From Clostridium sp. MCC353 (GTDB taxonomy: Bacteria; Bacillota; Clostridia; Lachnospirales; Lachnospiraceae): a stretch of DNA of 50,069 nt. The notes under the pieces are model-generated. The model saw nothing but the letters and a program-made list of their open reading frames with translations, made no database searches and was not told the origin of the DNA. Position 1 is the first letter of the stretch, and each line of letters starts with the position of its first letter. Below, piece by piece: positions 42,395 through 49,994 of this stretch. The translations under genes and the position numbers were made by a program. The DNA is taken from the NCBI RefSeq assembly GCF_018785315.1, contig NZ_WQPN01000072.1:1-50069 (forward strand). Reading direction: 5' to 3'.

Positions 42395-43726
42395 TTATTT
42401 ATTCTCTTCCATAAATTCCTTATAATACTTCAAATAAATATCCGTATCCCTGACCACACATCCCGTAGGCTTGCCCGCGCGGATCAAATCTCCGCATTTT
42501 CCGCAGGCCACACAGGTCTTTTTCGGGTCAATCCTTCCGCTTTCCAGAATCTGCTTTGGAAATTCCGGATCGGCAAATGACATTCTTCCAAACAGCACCT
42601 GGTCGCACAGCCCTTCTTCAATGGCTCCCGCAGCGAACAGATCCGAATATTGTCTTAAATAAGACGGGCCGGAAGCGGAAATCACCATCTCAGGAACCGC
42701 CTTTTTCACCTGGCCGATGCCGTTAATGATGCGGGCCACTCCAAACAGAGGGTGTTCGTCCGGAACATATTTGCCATGGTCATACGGCCTGGTCACATGA
42801 GTGCTGACATATGGATTTCCCATAGTCAAGTTGACCATAGGCATGTGGTAATCTTCATACAGGGAACGAATCAAACGAACCGGCTCTTCTAAATCCGGAA
42901 CGGCTCCGCCGCCTTCTTTCACGCCGAATCCATAAGGATAGGCAAAACCATCAAAAATGCCGATTCTAGCAGTCACCATAAAGCTGTTATCTTCATATGC
43001 TTTTGCCGCTTCGATGCCATTTCTCAAAAGCCTGGTACGGTTTTCAAAGCTGCCGCCGTACTCTCCGGGACGGTTATAAGCGGATGTCAGTTCCGCCAGG
43101 AGATAACCATGGCATGATTTGATGTCCACCGCGTCAAAACCGGCCTCTTTGGCAAGCAATGACGCTTCACCGAATTTCTCTTCCAGAGATTTCAAATAAT
43201 CGTCGGAAACAATACAGCTGTCATCCGCTTTTCTCAGCTGTTCATACTGGGGATGGCGGTAGGCGATCAACGGCGCCGGTTTCCCATCCGGGTTGGAGTA
43301 ACGGCCACTGTGGTTGGCCTGCATCACCAGATAGGGAGCGAAGCCGTTGGCCTTAATTCCGGCCTCTTTGATAGCAGCGGTAAAATGCTTATAGTTCTCC
43401 AGATTTTCCTTTGTCAGCATCAATTGATGGGCGCTGGAACGTCCTTCCGGCACGATGGAAATGGCTTCAAACCAGATCATCCCGCTCCCCCCGATGGCTT
43501 CCCGCACATACCGGCGCAGGGTCAGCTCTGATGGAGAACCGTCCGGAAGTCCGTCCGCCCCTTCCATGGGAGCGATGCCCATACGGTTATGTAAGGTCAC
43601 ATTGCCAAATGCCAGCGTTTCCTTTAAAACGGACGTATCCGCCGCAAACGGCAGATGCACTCCTAATTCAGCCGCTTTTGCCTGAATCTCTTCCAGGCTC
43701 TTATAATTGAATTTTTCATGCTGCAT
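42395..43726 (-). CDS. NADH:flavin oxidoreductase / old yellow enzyme family protein
   Basis: 443 residues from an ATG with GAGGAGG 7 nt upstream; a longer open frame to 43948 lacks a ribosome site. FMN TIM barrel: LHNRMGIAPMEGADG, GGSGMIWFEAISIVPEG, FDAVDIKSCHGYLLAELTSAYNRPGEYGGSFENRTRL (H-G-Y substrate region and R-P-GEYGGS) and FGRMSFADPEFPKQI. A C-terminal cysteine set CVACGKC...C resembles the [4Fe-4S] site of 2,4-dienoyl-CoA reductases, but the usual FAD/NAD domain is absent. These enzymes reduce activated C=C bonds. The AraC gene is divergent and probably its regulator. Confidence 0.88.
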   Translation of the reverse strand: MQHEKFNYKSLEEIQAKAAELGVHLPFAADTSVLKETLAFGNVTLHNRMGIAPMEGADGLPDGSPSELTLRRYVREAIGGSGMIWFEAISIVPEGRSSAHQLMLTKENLENYKHFTAAIKEAGIKANGFAPYLVMQANHSGRYSNPDGKPAPLIAYRHPQYEQLRKADDSCIVSDDYLKSLEEKFGEASLLAKEAGFDAVDIKSCHGYLLAELTSAYNRPGEYGGSFENRTRLLRNGIEAAKAYEDNSFMVTARIGIFDGFAYPYGFGVKEGGGAVPDLEEPVRLIRSLYEDYHMPMVNLTMGNPYVSTHVTRPYDHGKYVPDEHPLFGVARIINGIGQVKKAVPEMVISASGPSYLRQYSDLFAAGAIEEGLCDQVLFGRMSFADPEFPKQILESGRIDPKKTCVACGKCGDLIRAGKPTGCVVRDTDIYLKYYKEFMEENK

Positions 43727-43879
43727 AATAAATTCCTCCTCATGTTCTTTTGGTATTTGTAATCGTTCAGACAGCTCATATTCTTGTCCGCAGAAGCCGG
43801 TCAGGAAGCGCCGGTTACCGATTGCGAAGTAAACAGAAACAAGCATCGGATTTCCATCCGATATAAGCATCTTCTGAGT
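43727..43879. other. Intergenic region between OYE and AraC genes
   Basis: It contains a hairpin GCATCGGAT-TTCC-ATCCGAT (about 43843-43862) related to CATCGGATG-GA-CATCCGATG at 49517-49536, and a GTTCAGACAGC word at about 43765 resembling the outer arm of the large repeat at 49436. It may be a decayed copy of that repeat. The OYE promoter was not identified. Confidence 0.35.
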
Positions 43880-43909
43880 TTGACGTACCGTCCTTATCTG
43901 GGCTATAAT
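43880..43909 (+). promoter_or_regulatory. Promoter of the AraC gene
   Basis: TTGACG (43880-43885) and TATAAT (43904-43909) with an 18-nt spacer. GTAACAGTTCAGA, a repeat word seen elsewhere, follows at 43922-43934 in the leader. Confidence 0.65.
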
Positions 43910-43985
43910 AATTCTAATAATGTAACAGTTCAGAAAGAGTTGAACCATTACTTAATAACTTCAATTTTGATAGAAAGGCGGCCCC

Positions 43986-44822
43986 ATGCTCTATACCCAT
44001 GTACCTGACATCAGTTGTTTTTATTCCGATGTTGTTGATGATGAAATATTCCTCCCCACCGCTCATTTTGAATATGAGATGATTCTGGTCACAGGCGGCA
44101 GATCGCAGGCTGTCATCAACCACAAAACTTATACTCTGACGGAAAAATCCCTGATTTTCATCAGCCGTCTGGAGCGCCATAATTTCATAATCGAAGCAGA
44201 ACCTTACTGCCGCTATGTAGTCACCTTGTCCAGCGAGCTGATCCTTTCGCATACCAAGGATGCGGAACTGATCTCCATTTTCATCCAGCGGCCAAAGGAA
44301 TTCTGCCATGTGATGGCGTTAAGCGGCCAGGCTTACCAGGCTGTCCTGCCTCTGTTCGCGCAGATGGCGGAGGAATATACCCGGAAACAGGTGTTTTACG
44401 AGACCCGCAGCGCCGCCCTCTTCACTTCCATCCTGATTGAACTCTACCGCAGCAAACCGGAATATTTCCCCATGCGGGGCCACAGCACCATGTCGGATGC
44501 CGTGCTGAACGCACAGCGTTATGTCAGCGAACATTTTCATCATAAATTGACTTTGACAGAAATCGCAGAACAGAACTTCATCAGCCGCCATGCGTTGTCC
44601 CTGGCCTTCAAGGATATCGTGGGTATCACATTCAAGGAATATTTACTGCTCTTTCGCGTCACGGAGGCCAAAAAACTGCTGATCACCACCGATCTTTCCG
44701 TATCCCAGATCGCGGAACAGGTGGGTTATATCAATGTCAATAATTTTTTAAAAATATTCAAAGACCGGGAAGGCACGACACCACTTCAGTACCGCAGGCA
44801 GTTTGTCAATTCCAGCCTGTAA
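43986..44822 (+). CDS. AraC-family transcriptional regulator
   Basis: 278 residues. N-terminal cupin-like sensor domain (about 1-150: HFEYEMILVTGGRSQAVINHKTYTL) and C-terminal double helix-turn-helix (about 178-275: LTLTEIAEQNFISRHALSLAFKDI and LSVSQIAEQVGYINVNNFLKIFKDREGTTPLQYRRQ). AAAGGCGG precedes the ATG. It is divergent from the OYE-family gene and so is likely its regulator. Ligand unknown. Confidence 0.9.
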   Translation: MLYTHVPDISCFYSDVVDDEIFLPTAHFEYEMILVTGGRSQAVINHKTYTLTEKSLIFISRLERHNFIIEAEPYCRYVVTLSSELILSHTKDAELISIFIQRPKEFCHVMALSGQAYQAVLPLFAQMAEEYTRKQVFYETRSAALFTSILIELYRSKPEYFPMRGHSTMSDAVLNAQRYVSEHFHHKLTLTEIAEQNFISRHALSLAFKDIVGITFKEYLLLFRVTEAKKLLITTDLSVSQIAEQVGYINVNNFLKIFKDREGTTPLQYRRQFVNSSL

Positions 44823-44932
44823 TTATAGTATCACGGCCCGGGTGCGGGAAAAAGAATTGAGTGGAAGGGAAAATATGCTTTTTGTTACCTGATTTTAATC
44901 CATACGGCCTTCACCCAGCAGACTTGGATGTT

Positions 44933-45334
44933 TTACGCCTTGTAATAATTATGTATTCCAGCATGATAATCACATTTCTGGCACTGGGACAGCACATGTT
45001 CGCTGTCCTCTTTGTGATAAGCCCCAGACCAGCGGCAAATGCTTTGGAGTATGGGCACAACAGAATTACCTTTTTCCGTCAGACAATACTCCACCCGGGG
45101 CGGAATCTCATTATACTGCCTGCGCAGCACAATCCCATCCGCAATCAGCTCTTTCAGAGCAGAAGCCAGAACCGCATCCGTTATATCGGTCATTTCCCTG
45201 CGCAGAACGCTGTAACGCAGCACGTTCTTCTCCGCCAGCACACAGATTATCCGCGGTTTCCATTTTCCTCCAAAAATATCCAGCCCATATTCCAGGGGGC
45301 ACCTGATATCTTTTTTCATTTTCGGTTCATACAT
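44933..45334 (-). CDS. HxlR-family winged-helix regulator
   Basis: 133 residues. The HxlR signature is clear: CPLEYGLDIFGGKWKPRIICVLAEKNVLRYSVLRREM, then ITDAVLASALKELIADGIVLRRQYNEIPPRVEYCLTEKG. The Cys in RCPLEYG is a position known to sense electrophiles and formaldehyde in relatives such as YodB/HypR. The C-terminal tail has CQKCDYH, unusual, with possible extra redox or metal role. GGAG precedes the ATG. It is divergent from the 45532 gene, with an ideal palindromic operator between them. Confidence 0.9.
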   Translation of the reverse strand: MYEPKMKKDIRCPLEYGLDIFGGKWKPRIICVLAEKNVLRYSVLRREMTDITDAVLASALKELIADGIVLRRQYNEIPPRVEYCLTEKGNSVVPILQSICRWSGAYHKEDSEHVLSQCQKCDYHAGIHNYYKA

Positions 45335-45381
45335 GTCCTCAACTCCTTTTTGCAGTATTTCGCTCTGAATCTATTGAAATT

Positions 45382-45410
45382 ATTATATGAAATGCGCTGT
45401 GTAATAACAA
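45382..45410 (-). promoter_or_regulatory. Promoter of the HxlR gene
   Basis: Minus-strand TTGTTA (45405-45410) and TATAAT (45382-45387) with a 17-nt spacer. The AGTAACTA half-site overlaps the upstream edge of the -35. Confidence 0.6.
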
Positions 45411-45443
45411 GTAACTATGAAATTTATTAGTAACTAATAAATT
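45410..45443. promoter_or_regulatory. Palindromic operator between HxlR and its divergent target
   Basis: A perfect 11-1-11 palindrome (45421-45443) centred on TATTAGTAACTAATA, with an extra AGTAACTA half-site at 45410-45417. It lies between the two divergent promoters. HxlR-family repressors such as YodB bind symmetric A/T-rich sites of this kind. Binding itself is inferred. Confidence 0.6.
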
Positions 45444-45531
45444 GGCTGATATATTCCTATTCAGAATTGATCAGGCTATAATCATTTCACAGCATAACGT
45501 TATACTGCCAAAATGAAGGAGGATATAAAAA

Positions 45532-45822
45532 ATGAAAATTAATGCTTATCTTGAAATCACCATGAAAATTGACCACGTAAACCGTCCCGCTGCCGCCCAA
45601 ATCTATACCGATTACCGCACGCCCTTTTTGAACACCATCCCCGGCGCTCTTAGTAAAGACCTGCTGATCCGGGAAGATGATGTTCAGGTTCTCCATGGGT
45701 TCGTCAGTGCAGAACATGCCCAGGCTTACCTTTCCAGCCAGATGTTCCAAAACGATGTTTTCACAGGCCTGAAACCGTTGTGGAGCGCCGACCCGGATGT
45801 GAGAATTTATTCCGTAGCATAG
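45532..45822 (+). CDS. Small ABM-like protein, probable HxlR target
   Basis: 96 residues with alternating strands and helices (INAYLEITMKID, VQVLHGFVSAEHAQAYL, PDVRIYSVA), suggestive of a dimeric alpha/beta-barrel (ABM) fold as in small quinol monooxygenases. No catalytic motif can be named. AAGGAGG precedes the ATG. TATAAT about 55 nt upstream serves as -10; the -35 is weak. Divergent HxlR gene and operator suggest induction by electrophiles or redox-active compounds. Confidence 0.7.
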   Translation: MKINAYLEITMKIDHVNRPAAAQIYTDYRTPFLNTIPGALSKDLLIREDDVQVLHGFVSAEHAQAYLSSQMFQNDVFTGLKPLWSADPDVRIYSVA

Positions 45823-45895
45823 AATGGGGCTTCAGCCTGCTTTCCCGTCTCTTTCGGGTCAGGCTGCCGGAAACAGGCGCTACAATTGAAAAAGA

Positions 45896-45927
45896 AAAGA
45901 TACTGGCAGCAGTCAGTATCTTTTTTT
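45896..45927. terminator. Terminator after the small ABM-like gene
   Basis: AAAGATACTG-GCAGCAGT-CAGTATCTTT followed by T4 on the plus strand. It also lies downstream of the convergent ABC ATPase gene. Confidence 0.8.
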
Positions 45928-45961
45928 AGGTTTCTGCCGATCAGCATGCGCATCAGCCGGC

Positions 45962-46942
45962 TCAAGCCCCTCTCCCTTCATACAATTTCTTCACAATCTC
46001 CTCAATCTCTTCATGGCTGATATCAATGTCTTTTATCTCAAATGTATCGGATAAAACCCTTAAAAACTTATCCGGCGGCATCTTCTCCTTCTCCACCCGG
46101 TATGTCTTTTCATGGTCTTTATCCTCCACACAGATCACCCCTTCATGATCCAGACCGTTTCTCTGCCGTTCAAACTGTACCCGCACAAAATACGCCTCAT
46201 GATGATTTTCTTTAAAACTCTCTAAAGATGTGTCCGAAAGCACAGCTCCGTTATCGATCAGGATTATCCTGTCACATATGGTGTCAATGTCTTTCATGTC
46301 GTGAGTGGTAAGGATTACCGTAGTTTTCTTATCTTCCTTCAGTTCTTTAATGAATGTCCGGATATGATCCTTTACCAGCACATCCAGTCCGATTGTAGGT
46401 TCATCCAGATACAATATTTTAGGGTCATGGAGCATGGCTATGGCTATTTCCGCCCTCATTTTCTGCCCTAAACTCAATTGTCTCACCGGTTTACGGATAA
46501 ATTTTTTCATATCCAGAAGTTCCGTAAACATCTCCACATTTCTATGGTAGATATGATCGTCTATCCTGTACATTTTTTTATATAGCTGAAATGTATCTTT
46601 CATAGGCAGGTCCCAGTTCAATTGGGACCGCTGGCCGAATACTGTGCCGATATTCATGGCATTTTCCTTCCGGTTCTTATGGGGAACGATGCCATTTACC
46701 AATATGCGGCCTGAATCCGGCACCAGAATGCCGGACAGCATTTTAATCGTTGTGGACATTCCCGCGCCATTGGGCCCGATATATCCCACCATTTCCCCTT
46801 CTGCTATGGAAAATGATACGTCCCGGACAGCCTCTTTCTTTTCATATTCTCTCACAAATAAAGACTTTACCGCGTTTAGCGCGCCCTTGGGCCTTTGGAA
46901 AACCTTAAAACTCTTCTGTAGATTCTCAGCTTCTATCATCAT
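45962..46942 (-). CDS. ABC-2 exporter ATP-binding protein with Walker A Lys-to-Met change
   Basis: 326 residues. It is otherwise a normal DrrA/YhaQ-like ATPase: Q-loop GTVFGQRSQLNWDL, signature LSLGQKMRAEIA, Walker B KILYLDEPTIGLD, H-loop LTTHDMKD, and a C-terminal extension of about 90 residues. The Walker A reads GPNGAGMSTT rather than GPNGAGKSTT (codon ATG instead of AAG), removing the phosphate-binding lysine that is nearly invariant. This should abolish or cripple ATP hydrolysis. It is the last of three genes with two permeases. May be an inactivating mutation, sequencing error, or true variant. Confidence 0.9.
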   Translation of the reverse strand: MMIEAENLQKSFKVFQRPKGALNAVKSLFVREYEKKEAVRDVSFSIAEGEMVGYIGPNGAGMSTTIKMLSGILVPDSGRILVNGIVPHKNRKENAMNIGTVFGQRSQLNWDLPMKDTFQLYKKMYRIDDHIYHRNVEMFTELLDMKKFIRKPVRQLSLGQKMRAEIAIAMLHDPKILYLDEPTIGLDVLVKDHIRTFIKELKEDKKTTVILTTHDMKDIDTICDRIILIDNGAVLSDTSLESFKENHHEAYFVRVQFERQRNGLDHEGVICVEDKDHEKTYRVEKEKMPPDKFLRVLSDTFEIKDIDISHEEIEEIVKKLYEGRGA

Positions 46943-46951
46943 TTTTCCCCC

Positions 46952-47764
46952 TCAAGAACCTGTGCCCTGATAGGCATCCAGCCCTTTATTCCAAAACCAA
47001 TATGCGAAAAGAAATACCACACACCCAATGAACGGCGTCATAAACTGTAACACAGGGTGGAAAAGTTCCTGTTTTTTGAGGAACCATTGGCTTGGATAGT
47101 AATTAATAAATCCGTAAGGCAAAATAAAAGTTAAAATAAATTGGATTCCTTTGTTGTAAATAGACAGCGGATACGCGATAAACTGTTCCATATTGGTATA
47201 AAAAATCTGCCGCAGGCCGTCGCTCTTTAAGATCCAAAAAGCCGGAACTGTGGTCACAATAAATGCGGCCCCATGGATCAGAACGCCTCCAAACAGCACG
47301 ATTACCAGCCAGCAGATATTCAAAACCCCAGCGGAAACGGCCAGTTTCTTCATACAGATCACAATGATTCCCACCCCGATCACATAATTGGAGGTATATC
47401 CCGCGCTCACCTTTGTGCAGACCAGATAAACCAGCGGATTCACCGGACGCACCAGAATCTGATCCAGTTCCCCTCTTTGTATAATCTTTGGAAGTTTACC
47501 AAAGGGCCCCATAAAAAATGTGGCCGCAATGGAGTAGGACAGCATATCAAGGGCATATAAAAACAGCACTTCATAGGTCGTCCATGTTCCAATCACCTGA
47601 AAGCGGTTTAATAAAACCAGGATCATGAGAAATCCGGAAGACCAGGAAATGATCTTGGAAAACATCCGCATAAAATACTGGCCTCTATACTCTAACTGGG
47701 TCAAAAACGTAACTCTGGCAAAGGCAATATAGAGTTCTAAAACATCCTTAATTTTCCTGCCCAT
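46952..47764 (-). CDS. ABC-2 family transporter permease (second subunit)
   Basis: 270 residues with six hydrophobic segments. It shows the family pattern IIQRGELDQILVRPVNPLVYLV, which follows the second segment in these DUF990-type permeases. It forms a heterodimer with the product of 47768-48544. Substrate unknown. The start lies 3 nt after the upstream stop. Confidence 0.85.
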   Translation of the reverse strand: MGRKIKDVLELYIAFARVTFLTQLEYRGQYFMRMFSKIISWSSGFLMILVLLNRFQVIGTWTTYEVLFLYALDMLSYSIAATFFMGPFGKLPKIIQRGELDQILVRPVNPLVYLVCTKVSAGYTSNYVIGVGIIVICMKKLAVSAGVLNICWLVIVLFGGVLIHGAAFIVTTVPAFWILKSDGLRQIFYTNMEQFIAYPLSIYNKGIQFILTFILPYGFINYYPSQWFLKKQELFHPVLQFMTPFIGCVVFLFAYWFWNKGLDAYQGTGS

Positions 47765-47767
47765 TTT

Positions 47768-48544
47768 TCAGCCTCCCTGCACTTCAATTTGAACCTGAAC
47801 TTTATGCCAGATACATTTTTCCGCCGCCCAAAAAACAACGATCCATAAAATCTGCATTCCCATAATGAAAAATGTTTCCGTTCTGCCGTACTTTCCAAGC
47901 AAAATCGCAATGGGTTCATAAACCATAAACCGGAACGGAAGAACTTTGCATATTTTATACAGAAATAAGGGGTAAAACCAAAGCGGAATGGTCTTGCCTG
48001 AAAAGATCTCCATCAGCCCTCCGATCAGCATTCTCCCATAGGTTCCATCCTTAAACCAGAAAACCAACAGCCCGATCACATACTGGAAATAAAAAGACAA
48101 AACCACCGCCAAACCGCAGCTCACCGCAAAAAGCAGGCAGTATTCCGGCTGCATTTTCGCAAACGGCCACACAAAACCGGCAATCACCACAATAGGAAGC
48201 CCAATAAACAGCAGTGAAAACAGGTTCGAAGATATCTGTTCCCAAAATGTATACCATTTCAGATTAATGGGGCGTATCAGATCAATGGCGATGGAACCGG
48301 ACCTGACCTTTTCCGAAAGGCTGGATGTGATCTCCGATTGAGTTAACAGCCAGAAGATTAAAGAAGCCGTTGTATAGACCACCATTTCTTCAAATGTCAT
48401 TTCCTCCTGTCTGAACTGAAGCAGTACTTTCCAGATGCTGATCTGGATATACAGCCTTAAAAGCTGGCCGATAAACTGAAAAAATATGCTTTCCCGATAT
48501 TGAAAATGCTGGCTGAATACACATTTCGCTAATTGAAAATACAT
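47768..48544 (-). CDS. ABC-2 family transporter permease (first subunit)
   Basis: About 258 residues from the ATG at 48544, preceded by GGGGGAGGG; an earlier in-frame ATG has no ribosome site. Six membrane segments with EKVRSGSIAIDLIRPINLKWYTFW, the counterpart of the motif in the second subunit. It heads the three-gene ABC-2 operon. Such exporters are linked to antimicrobial peptide or polysaccharide handling in Firmicutes. Here there is no biosynthetic neighbour. Confidence 0.85.
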   Translation of the reverse strand: MYFQLAKCVFSQHFQYRESIFFQFIGQLLRLYIQISIWKVLLQFRQEEMTFEEMVVYTTASLIFWLLTQSEITSSLSEKVRSGSIAIDLIRPINLKWYTFWEQISSNLFSLLFIGLPIVVIAGFVWPFAKMQPEYCLLFAVSCGLAVVLSFYFQYVIGLLVFWFKDGTYGRMLIGGLMEIFSGKTIPLWFYPLFLYKICKVLPFRFMVYEPIAILLGKYGRTETFFIMGMQILWIVVFWAAEKCIWHKVQVQIEVQGG

Positions 48545-48616
48545 GTTCCCTCCCCCTGGATGACTTTTTAAAATAACAAATTTCTGCTTTCCGGATAGAT
48601 ATCCAGTCATCCTTTT

Positions 48617-48652
48617 GTAACAGTCCAGACAGCCCGCTGTCTAAACTGTTAC
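48617..48652. repeat. Minimal GTAACAG palindrome
   Basis: Arms GTAACAGTCCAGACAGC (48617-48633) and GCTGTCTAAACTGTTAC (48636-48652) with a 2-nt centre. It corresponds to the outer stem only of the branched element at 49436-49586, so it looks like an empty version of that repeat. Confidence 0.75.
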
Positions 48653-48691
48653 ATTCTTTAATAGGATAGCACTGGTTATGCGGCTTTGTAT

Positions 48692-48727
48692 ATTGACACT
48701 TTATTTTTGGTGTGTCAGTTTCTGCCG
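48692..48727 (-). promoter_or_regulatory. Second copy of the 36-nt TTGACA/TGTCA motif
   Basis: Gap-free match (28/36) to 39752-39787, ending TTTCTGCCG in both. It lies upstream of the ABC-2 operon on the minus strand. May be a shared promoter/operator or a repeat. Confidence 0.45.
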
Positions 48728-48903
48728 CCTGAATTCCCACACTTCCAGGAAGACCCAAAAAGCCTTGTAAATCTGTCTCATTCTCTGTTTCTTCTATATT
48801 ATAATTGTTGTATAATAAAACAATGGGAACCGTTTAGAGGACGGAAAAATTGACACGGAATTAAAAATCAATTAAGTATAAACAAGGAAAGGAAGACAAA
48901 ACT

Positions 48904-49428
48904 ATGGATTTATTAGAAATCATGCAAAACCGGCGCAGTGTGAGAACTTATACCGATGAACCCATTTCAAATGACAGCCTGCAGAAAATCCTACAGGCCG
49001 GGCTGCTCTCAGCGTCCAGCCGAGGCGTCCGCCCCTGGGAATTGATTGTTGTCCGGGATAAGGGTATTTTAAAACAGATGTCGGAATGCAGAATCGGCTC
49101 CGCCAAAATGCTTTCAGGTGCAGACGCAGCTATCGTCGTGATCGGGAATATAACTGCTTCAGATGTCTGGGTTGAGGACTGTTCAATCGTAATGTCCAAT
49201 ATGCACCTGATGGCAGACAGCCTTGGCATTGGAAGCTGCTGGATTCAAGGCAGGCTGCGTGAAGCGCCGGACGGCAGGACTACTGAAAACTATTTAAAAG
49301 AACTCCTAAAATTCCCAGACGGCTTTGCTTTAGAGGCAGTGCTTTCTCTCGGAATGCCTGATAAACATCCCGCAAAGCGTGAACTCTCAGAGCTTCCGAT
49401 GAACAAGATCCACTACGAAGTATATTGA
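48904..49428 (+). CDS. Nitroreductase-family FMN oxidoreductase
   Basis: 174 residues. N-terminal signature MQNRRSVRTYTDEPIS with the FMN-binding Arg pair, SSRGVRPWELIVVRD, and SLGIGSCWIQGRLRE. These FMN enzymes reduce nitroaromatics, quinones or other electrophiles with NAD(P)H. AAGGAAAGGAAG precedes the ATG. TTGACA at about 48851 may be part of its promoter, but no good -10 lies at the right distance. The small protein at 49665 lies downstream after the branched repeat. Confidence 0.9.
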   Translation: MDLLEIMQNRRSVRTYTDEPISNDSLQKILQAGLLSASSRGVRPWELIVVRDKGILKQMSECRIGSAKMLSGADAAIVVIGNITASDVWVEDCSIVMSNMHLMADSLGIGSCWIQGRLREAPDGRTTENYLKELLKFPDGFALEAVLSLGMPDKHPAKRELSELPMNKIHYEVY

Positions 49429-49435
49429 TTTAACC

Positions 49436-49586
49436 GTAACAGTTCAGACGGCGGGAAAATTGATAGAGAAAGCAGCGTCAAGCTCGCTTGTAAGCCGCTT
49501 TCTCTATCAATTTTTACATCGGATGGACATCCGATGCTTCTTGACCGAATTTTTCGGTCAAGAAGATAAGCCGTCTAAACTGTTAC
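49436..49586. repeat. 151-nt branched palindromic element
   Basis: Outer 17-bp stem (49436-49452 with 49570-49586; arms begin GTAACAGTTCAGACGGC) with one mismatch. It encloses three perfect hairpins: an 18-bp stem (49456-49473 / 49497-49514), CATCGGATG-GA-CATCCGATG (49517-49536), and a 13-bp stem CTTCTTGACCGAA / TTCGGTCAAGAAG (49537-49565). Only a few bases are unpaired. It could be a MITE-like repeat, a structured RNA or a terminator. It sits between the nitroreductase and ABM genes. Confidence 0.8.
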
Positions 49587-49664
49587 ATTTAACCGACGCC
49601 TGCCCGGAAAAACTGCTCTATTAATATAGAAGAAAAGGGATCATATAGAAAGGAACTAACAATC

Positions 49665-49961
49665 ATGAACGAACAGATTCTTTTAGAAGTACACTACACC
49701 ATCAAACATGGAAAACGGGATGAGTTTTGCCAAAAGGTATACGAGGCCGGGATTGCCGATGCCTCAAGGAAAGAAACGGGAAACCTGAAATACGATTATT
49801 ATCTCCCCCTGGATTCTGATGATGAGGTCTGCCTGATTGAAGTATGGGAAAATCCCCAGGCGCAGCTGGAGCATAAAACTCTGCCTCATTTTCAAAAATT
49901 AGGGGAGTTGAAGGCATTGTACGTGGAAAATACCGATATCACTACTTACCATTTAAAGTAA
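49665..49961 (+). CDS. Putative quinol monooxygenase (ABM domain)
   Basis: 98 residues. ABM (YgiN-like) fold: LEVHYTIKHGKRDEFCQKV, GNLKYDYYLPLDSDDEVCLIEVWENPQAQLEHKTLPHFQKL, with the conserved W-E-N and H-x-x-x-x-H-F. Such small enzymes oxidise quinols or detoxify aromatic compounds without cofactor. AAAGGA precedes the ATG. Its stop codon is the first base of the dispersed repeat copy C. Confidence 0.87.
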   Translation: MNEQILLEVHYTIKHGKRDEFCQKVYEAGIADASRKETGNLKYDYYLPLDSDDEVCLIEVWENPQAQLEHKTLPHFQKLGELKALYVENTDITTYHLK

Positions 49962-49994
49962 ATCTTTATTTAACGAATTGGCGGGAGTAACGCC
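49960..49994 (+). repeat. Copy C of the ATTGGCGGAAGTAACGCC repeat
   Basis: AAATCTTTATTTA then ATTGGCGGGAGTAACGCC, about 30/35 identical to copy A. The downstream G-rich tract runs to the window end. The repeat starts within the stop codon of the ABM gene, paralleling copy A, which ends the GH3 gene. Confidence 0.6.

Noticed and set aside
43727-43948. N-terminal extension of the OYE-family protein
   Set aside because: The extension lies over intergenic repeats, has no ribosome site and is not typical of the family, whereas GAGGAGG precedes the ATG at 43726.
48851-48885. TTGACA...TATAAA as nitroreductase promoter
   Set aside because: The spacer is 21 nt, too long for a normal sigma-A promoter. 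I mention TTGACA only as a possible part.
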